The notes under the pieces: model-generated
Told to the model about the DNA's origin: nothing
Database searches by the model: none
What the model saw: only the letters and a program-made list of their open reading frames with translations
In this document: positions 51,406 through 61,600 of the stretch, piece by piece
Position numbering within the stretch: the stretch's first letter is position 1
Layout: each line of letters starts with the position of its first letter
Origin: Planktotalea arctica
GTDB taxonomy: Bacteria > Pseudomonadota > Alphaproteobacteria > Rhodobacterales > Rhodobacteraceae
Direction of reading: 5' to 3'
Length of the DNA: 64,000 nt
Assembly: GCF_002105285.1 (NCBI RefSeq)
Contig: NZ_MUHR01000006.1
Location: 248,001-312,000, forward strand
Position numbers and translations under genes: made by a program

Positions 51406-52272
51406 TTACGCGACGTTTTGCAATTCCAGCTTGGGCGTCACGCCTAGCGCATGGCACACATCGCGCGTCAGCTCGGGGCGGTTGAGCGTGTAGAAATGCA
51501 GAGCTGGGGCACCGCCGTCCATCAATTCGGAGCACAGCTCTGTGCAGATTGCTGTTGCAAGCAGATCACTGCGTCCGTCACGTTCGGCTTTGTCAAAGGC
51601 GTCTTCCATCCAGGCTGGAACTTTCGTTCCGCAGCGCTTGGCAAAGTTACGTGTTCCTTTCCAGCTTTCAATCGGCAGGATACCCGGAATAATCGGTGCC
51701 GTGATACCAGCCGCTGCGCAGTCGTCGCGAAAGCGGAAAAATGTGTCCGCTTCAAAGAAAAACTGCGTAATCGCCTCGGATGCACCCGCATCTAACTTGG
51801 CCTTGAGCCAGTCGATATCTGCGCGCGCACTCGCCGCTTCGGGGTGGCGATCAGGATAAGCACCAACGCGAATTTTGAAATCGCCCGTAGCCGCAAGTGC
51901 TTCAATCAACTCGAGCGAGTTGGCAAAACCGCCCGCCATAGCGGTGAACCTGTCTTGACCTTTGGGCGCATCGCCGCGCAAAGCCACGATTTCACGCACG
52001 CCAGCTTCGGCGAAATCGCGTGCGATGGCCAGTGTTTCCTCTCGCGTTGCGTTGACGCAGGTCAGATGCGCGGCCACATTGAGGCCGCTTGATTTATGCA
52101 AAGTCGCCACCGCATCGCGGGTCAGATCGCGCGTGGTGCCGCCCGCGCCGTATGTGACGGAGACAAAGGAGGGATCGAGCGGCGCCAGCGTCTGCACCGT
52201 GTCCCAAAGCCGAAATGACGCCTCCAGGTTTTGCGGAGGGAAGAACTCGAAAGAAACTGTCGGCGCGTTCAT
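51406..52272 (-). CDS. metF: Methylenetetrahydrofolate reductase
   Basis: FAD enzyme of 288 residues that makes 5-methyl-THF for methionine synthesis. From ATG 52272 it starts MNAPTVSFEFFPPQNLEASF, the usual N-terminal FEFFPP motif, then FVSVTYGAGGTTRD and IVALRGDAPKGQ with the barrel. In-frame ATGs upstream (52299 and 52362) are less likely, as FEFFPP usually lies within 15 residues of the start. It is divergent from a metR-like regulator, with a MetR-like box in between. Confidence 0.93.
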   Translation of the reverse strand: MNAPTVSFEFFPPQNLEASFRLWDTVQTLAPLDPSFVSVTYGAGGTTRDLTRDAVATLHKSSGLNVAAHLTCVNATREETLAIARDFAEAGVREIVALRGDAPKGQDRFTAMAGGFANSLELIEALAATGDFKIRVGAYPDRHPEAASARADIDWLKAKLDAGASEAITQFFFEADTFFRFRDDCAAAGITAPIIPGILPIESWKGTRNFAKRCGTKVPAWMEDAFDKAERDGRSDLLATAICTELCSELMDGGAPALHFYTLNRPELTRDVCHALGVTPKLELQNVA

Positions 52273-52321
52273 GATTGTGGCTTTCTTTATGAATTTCATT
52301 CTTGTCGCATCTGCGCGGCTG

Positions 52322-52334
52322 TGAGACAACTTCA
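52322..52334. promoter_or_regulatory. MetR-like box between metF and the LysR gene
   Basis: TGAGACAACTTCA matches the enterobacterial MetR box TGAA-N5-TTCA with one mismatch, including the favoured A/T at the centre of the spacer. It is located midway in the metF/lysR divergent gap, where a metR-type site would be expected. One short site by eye is weak evidence. Confidence 0.4.
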
Positions 52335-52367
52335 TAACATTCAACACCATTATGAGGATCATTGATT

Positions 52368-53273
52368 TTGCATATCGAGTTCCGCCACCTGCGCACGATC
52401 AAAGCGATTCACGACAATGGTGGGCTGGCCAAGGCCGCCGAGCAACTACACATCACCCAAAGCGCGCTTAGTCATCAGATCAAAGGACTTGAAGATCAAG
52501 CCGGGGTCGAATTGTTCGTGCGCCGCTCCAAGCCGATGAAACTCTCGCCAGCGGGGTTTCGCCTGTTGCGGCTGGCTGAGAAGATTTTGCCGGAGATCGA
52601 AGCGCTACAGGACGAGTTCACCGGGCTGCGCTCGGGCAGTTCGGGGCGGCTTCACATCGCGATCGAATGCCACGCCTGTTTCGAGTGGCTGTTTCCTGTG
52701 CTGGAGGGGTTTCGCAAACTCTGGCCCGACGTTGATGTGGACATACGCCCCGGCCTTGCCTTCGATGCGCTGCCCGCGCTGCAAAAGGAAGAAGTTGATC
52801 TGGTTGTCAGCTCTGACCCCGAGACAATGAAGGGCGTGCAGTTCACTCATCTATTTGATTATGCGCCGGTTTTCGTCGCCTCCGCGCAGCACCCCCTTGC
52901 CACGAAACCCTTTATAGACGCGGTAGATTTCAGAGGGCAGACGCTTATTACATACCCTGTCGATCGCGCGCGGCTTGATATTTTCAGCCAGCTTTTGACC
53001 CCCGCCAAGGTCGAGCCGGCCAGTATTCGTCAAGTGGAATTGACCGCTGTCATTCTGCTGCTCGTCGCATCCAATCGCGGCATTTCGGTGCTGCCTGACT
53101 GGGTCGTGCGCGAGGTCAAATATTCCTCAGACTACGTCACGCGCCCCCTGACCGAAGATGGCCTCACCCGTCAGCTTTTTGCTGCTACTCGGGTCGAGGA
53201 TATTACCAAGCCCTATATGATTGACCTGATCCGCCTCGCAAAGATCGAGAGCGCGAGATTGCAAAACGCTTAA
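52368..53273 (+). CDS. metR: LysR-family regulator, MetR-like
   Basis: A 301-residue regulator. The start is probably the TTG at 52368, giving MHIEFRHLRTIKAIHDNGG (as in MetR proteins), with GAGG 9 bases before it; the TTG at 52362 is too near that site. HTH residues GLAKAAEQLHITQSALSHQIKGLEDQAGV are intact and the substrate-binding domain follows. Its divergent place beside metF suggests a MetR role in methionine synthesis, with homocysteine as effector. Confidence 0.8.
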   Translation: MHIEFRHLRTIKAIHDNGGLAKAAEQLHITQSALSHQIKGLEDQAGVELFVRRSKPMKLSPAGFRLLRLAEKILPEIEALQDEFTGLRSGSSGRLHIAIECHACFEWLFPVLEGFRKLWPDVDVDIRPGLAFDALPALQKEEVDLVVSSDPETMKGVQFTHLFDYAPVFVASAQHPLATKPFIDAVDFRGQTLITYPVDRARLDIFSQLLTPAKVEPASIRQVELTAVILLLVASNRGISVLPDWVVREVKYSSDYVTRPLTEDGLTRQLFAATRVEDITKPYMIDLIRLAKIESARLQNA

Positions 53274-53345
53274 GCGCTTGGCAAATGGCGCGCCCCTGCC
53301 TATACCGCGCGCCTGACCCATCTAAATTTCAAGGACCGGAACGCC

Positions 53346-54131
53346 ATGCAAGGCAGCGCAAATCTAAACGTGATGATCAAAGCGGCGCGCAAGGCCGGAC
53401 GTAGCCTTGCCAAGGACTTTCGCGAAGTGGAAAACCTCCAAGTCTCGCGCAAAGGCGCTGGAGACTTCGTCAGCAAAGCGGACCTTTCGGCAGAGAAGAT
53501 CATCAAGGACGAGTTGATGGAGGCACGCCCCACCTACGGCTGGCTTGCCGAAGAGGGCGGAGAGGATGAGGGCGCAGACCCCACGCGCCGCTGGATCGTC
53601 GATCCGCTTGATGGTACCACGAATTTTCTTCACGGTTTGCCGCATTGGGCCGTCTCGATTGCGTTGGAGCACAAAGGCCAGATCGTCGCGGGCGTAATCT
53701 ATGATCCGTCCAAGGACGAATTGTTTGCCGCCGAAAAAGGCGCAGGCGCATTCATGAACGAGCAGCGTTTGCGCGTGTCTTCGCGCCACTCCATGATCGA
53801 GAGCATTTTTGCGACCGGTATCCCGTTTGGTGGTCGGGCAGATCTGCCTTTGACCATTAAGGACATTGCAAAACTCGCGCCTGCGGTTGCGGGCGTGCGC
53901 CGTTTTGGTTCTGCTGCGCTTGACTTGGCTTATGTCGCGGCTGGCCGCTACGAGGGTTATTGGGAACGCAAGCTCAATTCCTGGGACATGGCGGCGGGCA
54001 TCGTGATCGTGCGCGAAGCGGGGGGGTTTATTGAACCTTTGAACCCCAAGGGCGATATTATGGCGGACGGCGAATTGATCTGTTCCAATGAGGCGATTTT
54101 CGGCACCTTTTCCAAAGTTATCCGTAGCTGA
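53346..54131 (+). CDS. suhB: Inositol monophosphatase family protein
   Basis: A 261-residue metal-dependent phosphatase. It has the metal sites AEEGG (WLAEEGGEDEG), DPLDGTTNFLHG, and later WDMAAGIVIVREAGG with the second Asp, plus the conserved DLAYVAAGRYEGYWE. This is the SuhB/IMPase type, which acts on myo-inositol phosphate and in some bacteria on transcription antitermination. The substrate is not determined here. Confidence 0.9.
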   Translation: MQGSANLNVMIKAARKAGRSLAKDFREVENLQVSRKGAGDFVSKADLSAEKIIKDELMEARPTYGWLAEEGGEDEGADPTRRWIVDPLDGTTNFLHGLPHWAVSIALEHKGQIVAGVIYDPSKDELFAAEKGAGAFMNEQRLRVSSRHSMIESIFATGIPFGGRADLPLTIKDIAKLAPAVAGVRRFGSAALDLAYVAAGRYEGYWERKLNSWDMAAGIVIVREAGGFIEPLNPKGDIMADGELICSNEAIFGTFSKVIRS

Positions 54132-54138
54132 ATTGTCT

Positions 54139-54216
54139 CGGATCGCTAAAGCGATCCGATCAATGCGAGAGACGCTGTCTCTCGCGCTCTCTGAGGTATT
54201 TTTAGACCGAAGAAGG
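54139..54216 (+). repeat. REP-like element: two hairpins and shared flank
   Basis: CGGATCGCT/AGCGATCCG (54139-54158, 2-base loop) and GCGAGAGAC/GTCTCTCGC (54165-54185, 3-base loop) are perfect 9-base-pair stems. The flank GAGGTATTTTTAGACC then GAAGAAGG (54192-54216) resembles the flank after the efp hairpins. It follows the suhB stop directly and may end its transcript. Confidence 0.65.
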
Positions 54217-54305
54217 GCAGGGTGGATTTTTCGGGTGTAAACCTGCCATTTGGCGCCGCATTCGCAATAGTGTTCCTGCAGGCGCGCGTTAGGGTGGTCT
54301 GTATT

Positions 54306-55529
54306 ATGCGGATGCTTATCTCCTTTGCGGCCTTGTTTTTGTCAGTGGCATTGTTGCAGCTTTCTTCGGGCGGGGTCGGTCCGCTTGATGCGCTCTCGGG
54401 CATTGCGCTGGGGTTTACCACATCGCAGATAGGCCTGCTTGGTTCGGCGCATTTTTTTGGCTTTTTCATAGGGTGTTGGTGGGCGCCGCGCCTGATGGGC
54501 AGCGTTGGGCATAGCCGTGCGTTCGCCGCGTTCACCTCTGCCGGGGCCATCGGGCTTTTGTCACATATGTTGGTTGTGGATCCCTATGCCTGGGCGGTGA
54601 TGCGCATTGCATCGGGTCTGTGCGTGGCGGGCTGTTACACGGTGATCGAGGCGTGGTTGCAGGCCAAAGTCACCAACGAGACGCGCGGGCGCACCATGGG
54701 CGTTTACCGCGTCGCGGACATGGGTGCGTCGCTTGTGGCGCAGCTGATGATCGGTGTATTAGAGCCTGCGTCCTATGTGTCGTACAACTTGCTTGCGCTT
54801 TTGTGCTGTGCAGCGCTTTTGCCGCTGACGTTGACGACGGTGAGCCAGCCCGTGACGCCGAGCGCACCGCGTTTGAGGCCCATGTTGGCGGTCACGCGCT
54901 CGCCGCTGGCGGCGGCGGGGGTGATCGTGGCAGCGCTCTCAAGCGCATCGTTCCGGATGGTCGGCCCAATCTACGGCCAGGAGGTCGGGCTGCGCACTGA
55001 TCAGATTGCCTATTTTCTGGCCGCTTTCGTCTTTGGTGGGGCTTTGGCGCAATATCCCATCGGATGGCTTGCAGATAAATATGACCGCCGCTGGGTGCTC
55101 ATTTGGCTCTCGGCGGCTGCTGTTCTAAGCTGCGCCGCGACCGCGTTCATCGGGGCGGGCGGCACGGCGATGATTATGGGGGGAGCGGTGTTTTTCGGTT
55201 TGACGACTTTCCCGATCTATTCGGTTGCAGCGGCCCACGCGCATGACTTTGCCTCGGATGACGAGCGGGTCGAATTGTCGGCGGCGCTGATGTTTTTCTT
55301 TGCGCTCGGCGCGATCGCATCTCCGCTGTTGTCGTCCAATCTGATCAACTGGTACGGACCGTCTGCGTTGTTTGCAATGATTGCTGTCGGGCATATCGCG
55401 CTGGTGATCTTCGGATTGATCCGGATGGGAATGCGCTCCACGGTCAAGGATCGAACGCGCTATGTCTATGCGCCGCGCACCTCATTCCTGATCGGGCGGT
55501 TGGTGGGTAAGTCGCGCAAGCGGGATTGA
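54306..55529 (+). CDS. Major facilitator superfamily transporter
   Basis: A 407-residue protein with about 12 membrane segments, starting MRMLISFAALFLSVALLQL. The loop after helix 2 reads GSAHFFGFFIGCWWAPRLMGSVGHSR, and the second-half repeat GGALAQYPIGWLADKYDRRWVLIWL is a typical MFS motif A. Substrate unknown. A longer frame to 54222 has no ribosome signal. It is a single gene before metG. Confidence 0.87.
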   Translation: MRMLISFAALFLSVALLQLSSGGVGPLDALSGIALGFTTSQIGLLGSAHFFGFFIGCWWAPRLMGSVGHSRAFAAFTSAGAIGLLSHMLVVDPYAWAVMRIASGLCVAGCYTVIEAWLQAKVTNETRGRTMGVYRVADMGASLVAQLMIGVLEPASYVSYNLLALLCCAALLPLTLTTVSQPVTPSAPRLRPMLAVTRSPLAAAGVIVAALSSASFRMVGPIYGQEVGLRTDQIAYFLAAFVFGGALAQYPIGWLADKYDRRWVLIWLSAAAVLSCAATAFIGAGGTAMIMGGAVFFGLTTFPIYSVAAAHAHDFASDDERVELSAALMFFFALGAIASPLLSSNLINWYGPSALFAMIAVGHIALVIFGLIRMGMRSTVKDRTRYVYAPRTSFLIGRLVGKSRKRD

Positions 55530-55590
55530 GGTCTGGCAGAGCACGCGAGGCGCTGCTACATAAAAGCCTGCACAGACTAAAAGGCGCGTC

Positions 55591-57309
55591 ATGGCTCGGC
55601 ATCTCATCACATCGGCAATTCCCTATATCAACGGTATCAAGCACCTCGGCAATCTTGTTGGCAGCCAATTGCCTGCGGATCTGTTCGCCCGTTTCCAGCG
55701 TGCGCGCGGCAATGAGGTGTTGTTCCTGTGCGCCACGGATGAACACGGCACGCCTGCGGAACTGGCCGCGGCCAAAGCGGGCAAACCTGTCGATGAATAC
55801 TGCGCAGAGATGTGGGGAATACAGGCCGAGATCGCCAAGGGGTTTCGCCTGTCGTTCGATCATTTCGGGCGATCCAGCTCGGAGCAGAACCGCAAGCTGA
55901 CGCAGCATTTTGCCGGGCGCCTTGCCGCCGAAGGCTTGATCGAGGAAGTCACTGAAAATCAGGTCTATTCCAATGGCGACGGGCGTTTCTTGCCAGACCG
56001 CTATATCGAAGGAACTTGCCCCAATTGCGGGTTCGAGAGCGCGCGCGGCGATCAATGCGACAATTGTACCAAGCAGCTTGATCCGATTGATCTGATTGAT
56101 GCGCGCTCGACCATTTCAGGCTCGACCGATTTGGAGCGGCGTGAGACCAAGCATCTGCATCTGCGACAAAGTCTGATGAAAGACCAGCTAAATGATTGGA
56201 TCGAGAGCAAGCACGATTGGCCGATCCTTACCACGTCGATTGCGAAAAAATGGCTGCATGACGGTGATGGCTTGCAAGATCGTGGCATTACACGCGATCT
56301 GAGCTGGGGCGTGCCTGTGAAAAAGGGCGACGCGGACTGGCCCGGCATGGAGGGCAAAGTCTTTTACGTCTGGTTTGATGCGCCGATCGAATATATCGCC
56401 TGCGCCAATGAATGGACCGATGCCAAGGGTCTCTCTGACGCCGATTGGCAGCGCTGGTGGCGCACCGATATGGGCGCACAGGATGTGCGTTACACGCAGT
56501 TTATGGGCAAGGATAACGTGCCGTTTCATACACTTAGCTTTCCAGTGACGATCCTTGGCTCGGGCGAGCCTTGGAAGCTGGTGGATTACATCAAATCCTT
56601 TAACTACCTGAATTATGATGGCGGTCAGTTCTCGACGTCGCGCGGACGCGGGGTGTTCATGGATCAGGCGCTGGAAATTTTGCCAAGTGATTATTGGCGT
56701 TGGTGGCTACTGAGCCATGCGCCAGAGAGCAGCGATAGCGAATTTACTTGGGAGAATTTCCAAAGCTCGGTGAATAAGGATCTTGCGGATGTTCTGGGTA
56801 ACTTCGTCAGCCGCGTCACCAAGTTCTGCCGCTCCAAATTTGGCGAAGTGGTCCCCGATGGCGGCACATGGGGCGCGCCAGAGCAGGCGTTGATCGCAGA
56901 GCTTACCACCCGTATTCGCGCCTACGAGGGACACATGGAAGCGATGGAGGTGCGCAAGTCCGCCTCCGAATTGCGCGCGATCTGGGCTGCTGGCAACGAG
57001 TATCTGCAAGAGGCGGCACCGTGGTCCAGCTTCAAAACTGATCCCGATCAGGCGGCGGCGCAAATCCGCATGGCACTGAACCTGATCCGCCTCTACGCTG
57101 TCCTGTCCGAACCGTTTATCCCCGATGCCTCTGCGGCCTTGATGACGGCAATGCAAACCGATGATGACACTTGGCCCGATGATGTCGCAGCCGCCCTTGG
57201 CGCATTGCCGGCTGGGCTTGGTTTTACCGTGCCGGAAGTGACATTCCGCAAAATCACCGACGACGAGCGCGAAGACTGGCAAACACGGTTTGCGGGCGTG
57301 CGCGATTGA
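55591..57309 (+). CDS. metG: Methionyl-tRNA synthetase
   Basis: Class I synthetase of 572 residues. The HIGH-like motif is HLGN in [15 protein letters not shown]; the zinc knuckle [17 protein letters not shown] (about residues 145-163) is present; the KMSKS position reads FSTSRGRG, the variant found in one MetG branch. The anticodon-binding helices follow. It lacks the C-terminal tRNA-binding extension of E. coli MetG. An essential housekeeping gene. Confidence 0.95.
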   Translation: MARHLITSAIPYINGIKHLGNLVGSQLPADLFARFQRARGNEVLFLCATDEHGTPAELAAAKAGKPVDEYCAEMWGIQAEIAKGFRLSFDHFGRSSSEQNRKLTQHFAGRLAAEGLIEEVTENQVYSNGDGRFLPDRYIEGTCPNCGFESARGDQCDNCTKQLDPIDLIDARSTISGSTDLERRETKHLHLRQSLMKDQLNDWIESKHDWPILTTSIAKKWLHDGDGLQDRGITRDLSWGVPVKKGDADWPGMEGKVFYVWFDAPIEYIACANEWTDAKGLSDADWQRWWRTDMGAQDVRYTQFMGKDNVPFHTLSFPVTILGSGEPWKLVDYIKSFNYLNYDGGQFSTSRGRGVFMDQALEILPSDYWRWWLLSHAPESSDSEFTWENFQSSVNKDLADVLGNFVSRVTKFCRSKFGEVVPDGGTWGAPEQALIAELTTRIRAYEGHMEAMEVRKSASELRAIWAAGNEYLQEAAPWSSFKTDPDQAAAQIRMALNLIRLYAVLSEPFIPDASAALMTAMQTDDDTWPDDVAAALGALPAGLGFTVPEVTFRKITDDEREDWQTRFAGVRD

Positions 57310-57332
57310 TGCGCTCATCTGTGTTAAATCAC

Positions 57333-57418
57333 TGGTACCCGCGGCCGGACTCGAACCGGCACGGCATTCCTGCCTAGGGATTTTAAGTCCCCTATGTCTA
57401 CCATTCCATCACGCGGGC
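57333..57418 (-). tRNA. tRNA-Leu (TAA)
   Basis: On the minus strand the 86-base gene folds with acceptor GCCCGCG/CGCGGGT, a long variable arm (CTAGGCAGGAATGCCGT), anticodon loop CTTAAAA (anticodon TAA), T arm GCCGGTTCGAGTCCGGC and encoded CCA. The long variable arm is typical of leucine tRNAs. It is 23 bases past the metG stop on the other strand. Confidence 0.97.
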
Positions 57419-57473
57419 CAGTGATGCGCAAAATAGGCAGATCGTTCAGGGTGTAAAGCCCTCAAACGCACCC

Positions 57474-58028
57474 TTAGAGATCGGTTTCGGTGGCGGGCGC
57501 GTCGCCGGTCAGAAACCGGCGCTCTTTGAGCCAGGGGTTCAGTGCCAATGCTTCGCGAAGCACTGTCTGCGCCTCGTCATCGCGCTTTAGCCCCATCAGC
57601 GTCAGCGCCTTTCCGGATATGGCGGCGATATGGGTCGGGGAGAGCGTGATCGCGCGCTCTAGATCGGTCAGCGCTGGGGCATAGTCCTGCTGGATAAAGC
57701 GGATGAAGGCGCGCTGGTTGTAGCCCTCTGCATAATCGGGGCAATAGGCGACAAGCAACTCGAAGGCCTTCAGCGCGCCATTGAAATCATGGCCTGCGCG
57801 CCGCGCCAACCCGTCATCGAGCATGCGTTGTGCCTCTGCGTCGGGGGCGTCGTCCCAAAGGTCCCACATCTTGTTGGAAATGATCTGCGCCGCGCGTGCG
57901 TCCGGTGCGATCTTGATCGCGGTGATCAGATCGCTCATCCGCTCGGAGTGATCTTGAGGCGGTGGGCACTGGGCCTGCACGAGCGGCGCGGCGCCGCAGA
58001 GCAGACAGGCAAGGATCAAGTGTTTCAT
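57474..58028 (-). CDS. Exported TPR-repeat protein
   Basis: A 184-residue protein with a signal peptide (MKHLILACLLCGAAPLVQAQ), then tetratricopeptide-like repeats: RRAGHDFNGALKAFELLVAYCPDYAEGYNQRA, then FIQQDYAPALTDLERAITLSPTHIAAISGKALTL, then MGLKRDDEAQTVLREALALNPWL. Periplasmic protein-protein contact is expected; partner unknown. It ends with a short tail EDxx-type (PATETDL). Confidence 0.86.
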   Translation of the reverse strand: MKHLILACLLCGAAPLVQAQCPPPQDHSERMSDLITAIKIAPDARAAQIISNKMWDLWDDAPDAEAQRMLDDGLARRAGHDFNGALKAFELLVAYCPDYAEGYNQRAFIRFIQQDYAPALTDLERAITLSPTHIAAISGKALTLMGLKRDDEAQTVLREALALNPWLKERRFLTGDAPATETDL

Positions 58029-58097
58029 AGCTGTGAGGATGGCGCTTTGCCGCGCTCTGTCAAGTCACTGCCAACCCAACATCGCCACCGCCACCCG

Positions 58098-58571
58098 CTA
58101 GAACGCGCCCGTGCCTTCCTCTTTCACCGCCTGCATTGCCACATATGTCGAGGTGTTGGCGACATGGGGCAGGGTGGAGAGTTTCTCTGCGAGCACCTTT
58201 CGATAGCCGCTCATATCATGCACACGCACCTTGAGCAGATAGTCGTAATTGCCTGCGATCAGATGGGCCTGCTCGATCTCGGCAATGGCGCGCACGGCCT
58301 TGTTGAACGCGGTCAGCGCCGCTTCGCGCGTGTCGGACAGGCGCACTTCGACAAAGGCCACATGCTCGCGCCCGAGTTGAATCGGGTCCAGCATCGCGCG
58401 GTAACCCTTGATGATTCCTTGCTCTTCCAGGCGCTTCAGCCGCGTTTGCGTTGGTGATTTGGACAAGCCGATGCGTGTGGCCAGTTCTGTGACGCTGATG
58501 CGCCCCTCAATTGCGACCACGCCAAGAATCTTGCGATCAAAGCTGTCCAAGTCCATGCGGTTCGTTTGCAT
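58098..58571 (-). CDS. putR: Lrp/AsnC-family regulator, PutR-like
   Basis: A 157-residue regulator with N-terminal HTH (DLDSFDRKILGVVAIEGRISVTELATRIGLSKSPTQTRLKRLEEQG) and a RAM domain. It is divergent from putA with a 114-base gap, the layout of PutR/putA in Rhodobacter and Agrobacterium, where PutR activates putA in the presence of proline. A role in proline use is inferred from this. Confidence 0.9.
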   Translation of the reverse strand: MQTNRMDLDSFDRKILGVVAIEGRISVTELATRIGLSKSPTQTRLKRLEEQGIIKGYRAMLDPIQLGREHVAFVEVRLSDTREAALTAFNKAVRAIAEIEQAHLIAGNYDYLLKVRVHDMSGYRKVLAEKLSTLPHVANTSTYVAMQAVKEEGTGAF

Positions 58572-58685
58572 TGCTTAATCCCCCCTTTTCGGGAAGATGT
58601 TCTTGCTCAAAACTAAAAGTCAAGAAAAATGAAAGGAAAGCCTGATATATATGAGGCAAAACCCTTTTAGGTGAGGCCTGAAAAA
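58572..58685. promoter_or_regulatory. putR-putA divergent promoter region
   Basis: The gap contains an A-rich stretch and TGATATATATGA (58643-58654), which could supply the -10 of putA, and an AGGTGAGG ribosome site before its ATG. Lrp-type binding sites are expected here but no clear repeat was found. Confidence 0.35.
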
Positions 58686-61600
58686 ATGTCCCTATTGATC
58701 CCCCGTTTTGCTGAAATCGATGCGAATACCTACGCAGATACATCCCAGCGCGTCGCCGCGCTTGGCGCTTTGGCCGCTCTGAGCGAGCAGGATCGTGCCC
58801 GCATTAGCGCGGAGGCTGCGGATCTGATCAAGCGCATTCGCAGCGCGGACAACCCGGGGCTGATGGAGGTGTTTCTCGCGGAATATGGCCTGTCCACCGA
58901 TGAGGGCGTCGCGCTGATGTGCCTTGCCGAAGCGCTTTTGCGCGTGCCTGACGCGGAAACCATCGATGCGCTGATCGAGGACAAGATCGCCCCCTCCGAT
59001 TGGGGCCAGCACCTTGGCCATTCTGCATCATCGCTGGTCAATGCGTCTACTTGGGCGCTGATGCTTACCGGGCGCGTGTTGCAAGAAGACACGCCCGGTC
59101 CCGTGGGCCATTTGCGCGGCGCGATAAAACGACTGGGCGAGCCGGTGATCCGCAAGGCGGTGAGCCGTGCGATGAAGGAAATGGGGCGCCAGTTCGTGCT
59201 CGGCGAAAATATCACCGCCGCGATGGAGCGCGCTTCCAAAATGGAGGCGAAGGGCTACACCTATTCATACGATATGCTGGGCGAGGCGGCGAAAACCGAT
59301 GCGGATGCGCGCCGCTACCATCTGTCCTACAGCCGTGCGATTTCCGCCATCGCGGAGGCGTGCAACAGCGAAGATATCCGCGCCAATCCCGGTATTTCCG
59401 TCAAACTTTCGGCGCTACATCCGCGCTATGAAGTGGCGCAGCGCGCCCGCGTCATGGATGAATTGGTGCCGCGCCTGCGCTCGCTTGCGCTGCTCGCCAA
59501 ATCGGCGGGTATGGGCCTCAACATCGACGCGGAGGAGGCGGACCGCCTCACGCTCTCGCTTGATGTGATCGAAGCGGTGCTATCGGAAAACGCGCTTGCG
59601 GGCTGGGACGGTTTTGGCGTTGTCGTGCAGGCCTACGGGCCGCGCGCGCCCTTCGTGATTGATCATTTGCACGCGCTGGCCAGCCAGTATGACCGCCGCA
59701 TCATGATCCGCCTCGTCAAGGGTGCTTATTGGGATACCGAAGTCAAACGTGCGCAGGTCGAAGGGCTGACAGGGTTTCCCGTCTTCACCTCCAAACCGGT
59801 TACGGATGTGTCCTACATCGCCTGTGCGCGCAAATTGCTCGGCATGACGGATCGCATCTATCCGCAATTCGCCACCCATAACGCCCATACGGTCGCGGCC
59901 ATTCTGCACATGGGTAGAGATAAAACATCCTTTGAATTCCAGCGCTTGCATGGCATGGGCGAAGCGATGCACAATATTGTTCTGGCCGATCACGCCACGC
60001 GCTGCCGCATTTATGCGCCTGTCGGTGCGCACCGCGATCTGCTGGCCTATCTCGTGCGCCGCTTGCTGGAAAATGGGGCCAACAGCTCTTTTGTGAACCA
60101 GATCGTGGACGAGGACGTCAGCCCCGAGGTCATTGCATCCGATCCCTTCGAAGCGGCGAATGCGGCTGCGCCTTGGGTCGCGACGGGGCCGGAGCTTTTT
60201 GCGCCCGAGCGGGTCAATTCCATTGGTTTCGATCTCAATCATGCGCCCGATCTGGACCGTATCAACGTCGCGCGCGCGCCCTTCGAGGTCGCCCATTGGG
60301 AGGCAACTTCGCTGATCGCGGGTGATGCCGAAGTCGGGAGCGAAGTGGCGATCAACGATCCGGCCAAGCCGATCGAGCGGGTTGGCACTGCGTATTTTGC
60401 CAGCCCTGCGCAGATCGAAACGGCGCTGGAGGCGGCGCGCCAATGGAGCGCATCCCCCGAAGAACGCCGCGCCGTTTTGCACCGCGCCGCCGATCTCTAC
60501 GAGGCGCGCTACGGCGAGATTTTCGCACTGCTCGCGCGCGAGGCGGGCAAGACCTTGCTCGATGCCGTCGGTGAGTTGCGCGAAGCGGTCGATTTCCTGC
60601 GCTATTATGCCGAACGCACCTCGGATGCTGCGCCGATCGGCACGTTTACCTGCATTTCCCCGTGGAATTTCCCGCTTGCGATCTTCACTGGCCAGATCAG
60701 CGCGGCCCTTGCCGCAGGCAATGCGGTCCTTGCCAAACCGGCCGAGCAAACGCCGCTAATCGCGCATCTTGCCGCAAGCCTTTTGCACGAGGCGGGCGTG
60801 CCGCGTGGGGCGCTGCAATTGATCCTCGGGGCAGGGCGCGTCGGTGCCGCGCTCACCTGCGATCCGCGCATCGGCGGCGTCGCCTTCACCGGATCGACCG
60901 AAACCGCGCAAATCATTCGCGCCTCGATGGCTAGATATCTTGCCCCAGGCGCACCGCTTCTGGCCGAAACCGGCGGGCTGAACGCGATGATCGTGGACAG
61001 CACTGCACTTCCTGAACAGGCGATCACCGCGATTGTGGAATCCGCCTTTCAATCAGCTGGTCAACGCTGTTCCGCGCTGCGCTGTCTTTACGTGCAAGAG
61101 GATGTGGCGGACACCATGCAAAGCATGCTGATCGGCGCCATGCGCGAGCTGAAAATGGATATCCCATGGGAGCTGCGCACCGATGTCGGCCCGCTGATCG
61201 ATGCCCATGCGCAGGAACAGATTGCCGCCTATGTGGCGCGCGCGCGCGCAGAGGGGCGGTTGCTCTTTGATTTGCCGCAGCCCGAAGTCGGGCACTACCT
61301 GCCCCCCGCTTTGATCGCGGTGAACTCGATCGGTGATCTGGAGCGCGAGGTCTTCGGCCCCGTTCTGCATATTGTGCGTTTCAAATCCTCCGAGTTGGAT
61401 AAGATCGTCGCGGACATCAATGCCACCGGCTACGGGCTTACCTTTGGTCTGCAAACCCGAATTGATGATCGCGTGCAGCATGTCTGCGAGCGGATCAAGG
61501 CGGGCAACATCTATGTGAATCGCAACCAGATCGGGGCGATCGTCGGCTCGCAACCCTTTGGCGGCTCGGGGCTTTCCGGCACCGGACCGAAAGCGGGGGG

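Noticed and set aside
59580-60749. A 389-residue open frame opposite putA
   Set aside because: GC-rich genomes give long antisense frames. The plus-strand putA domains and motifs are complete here.
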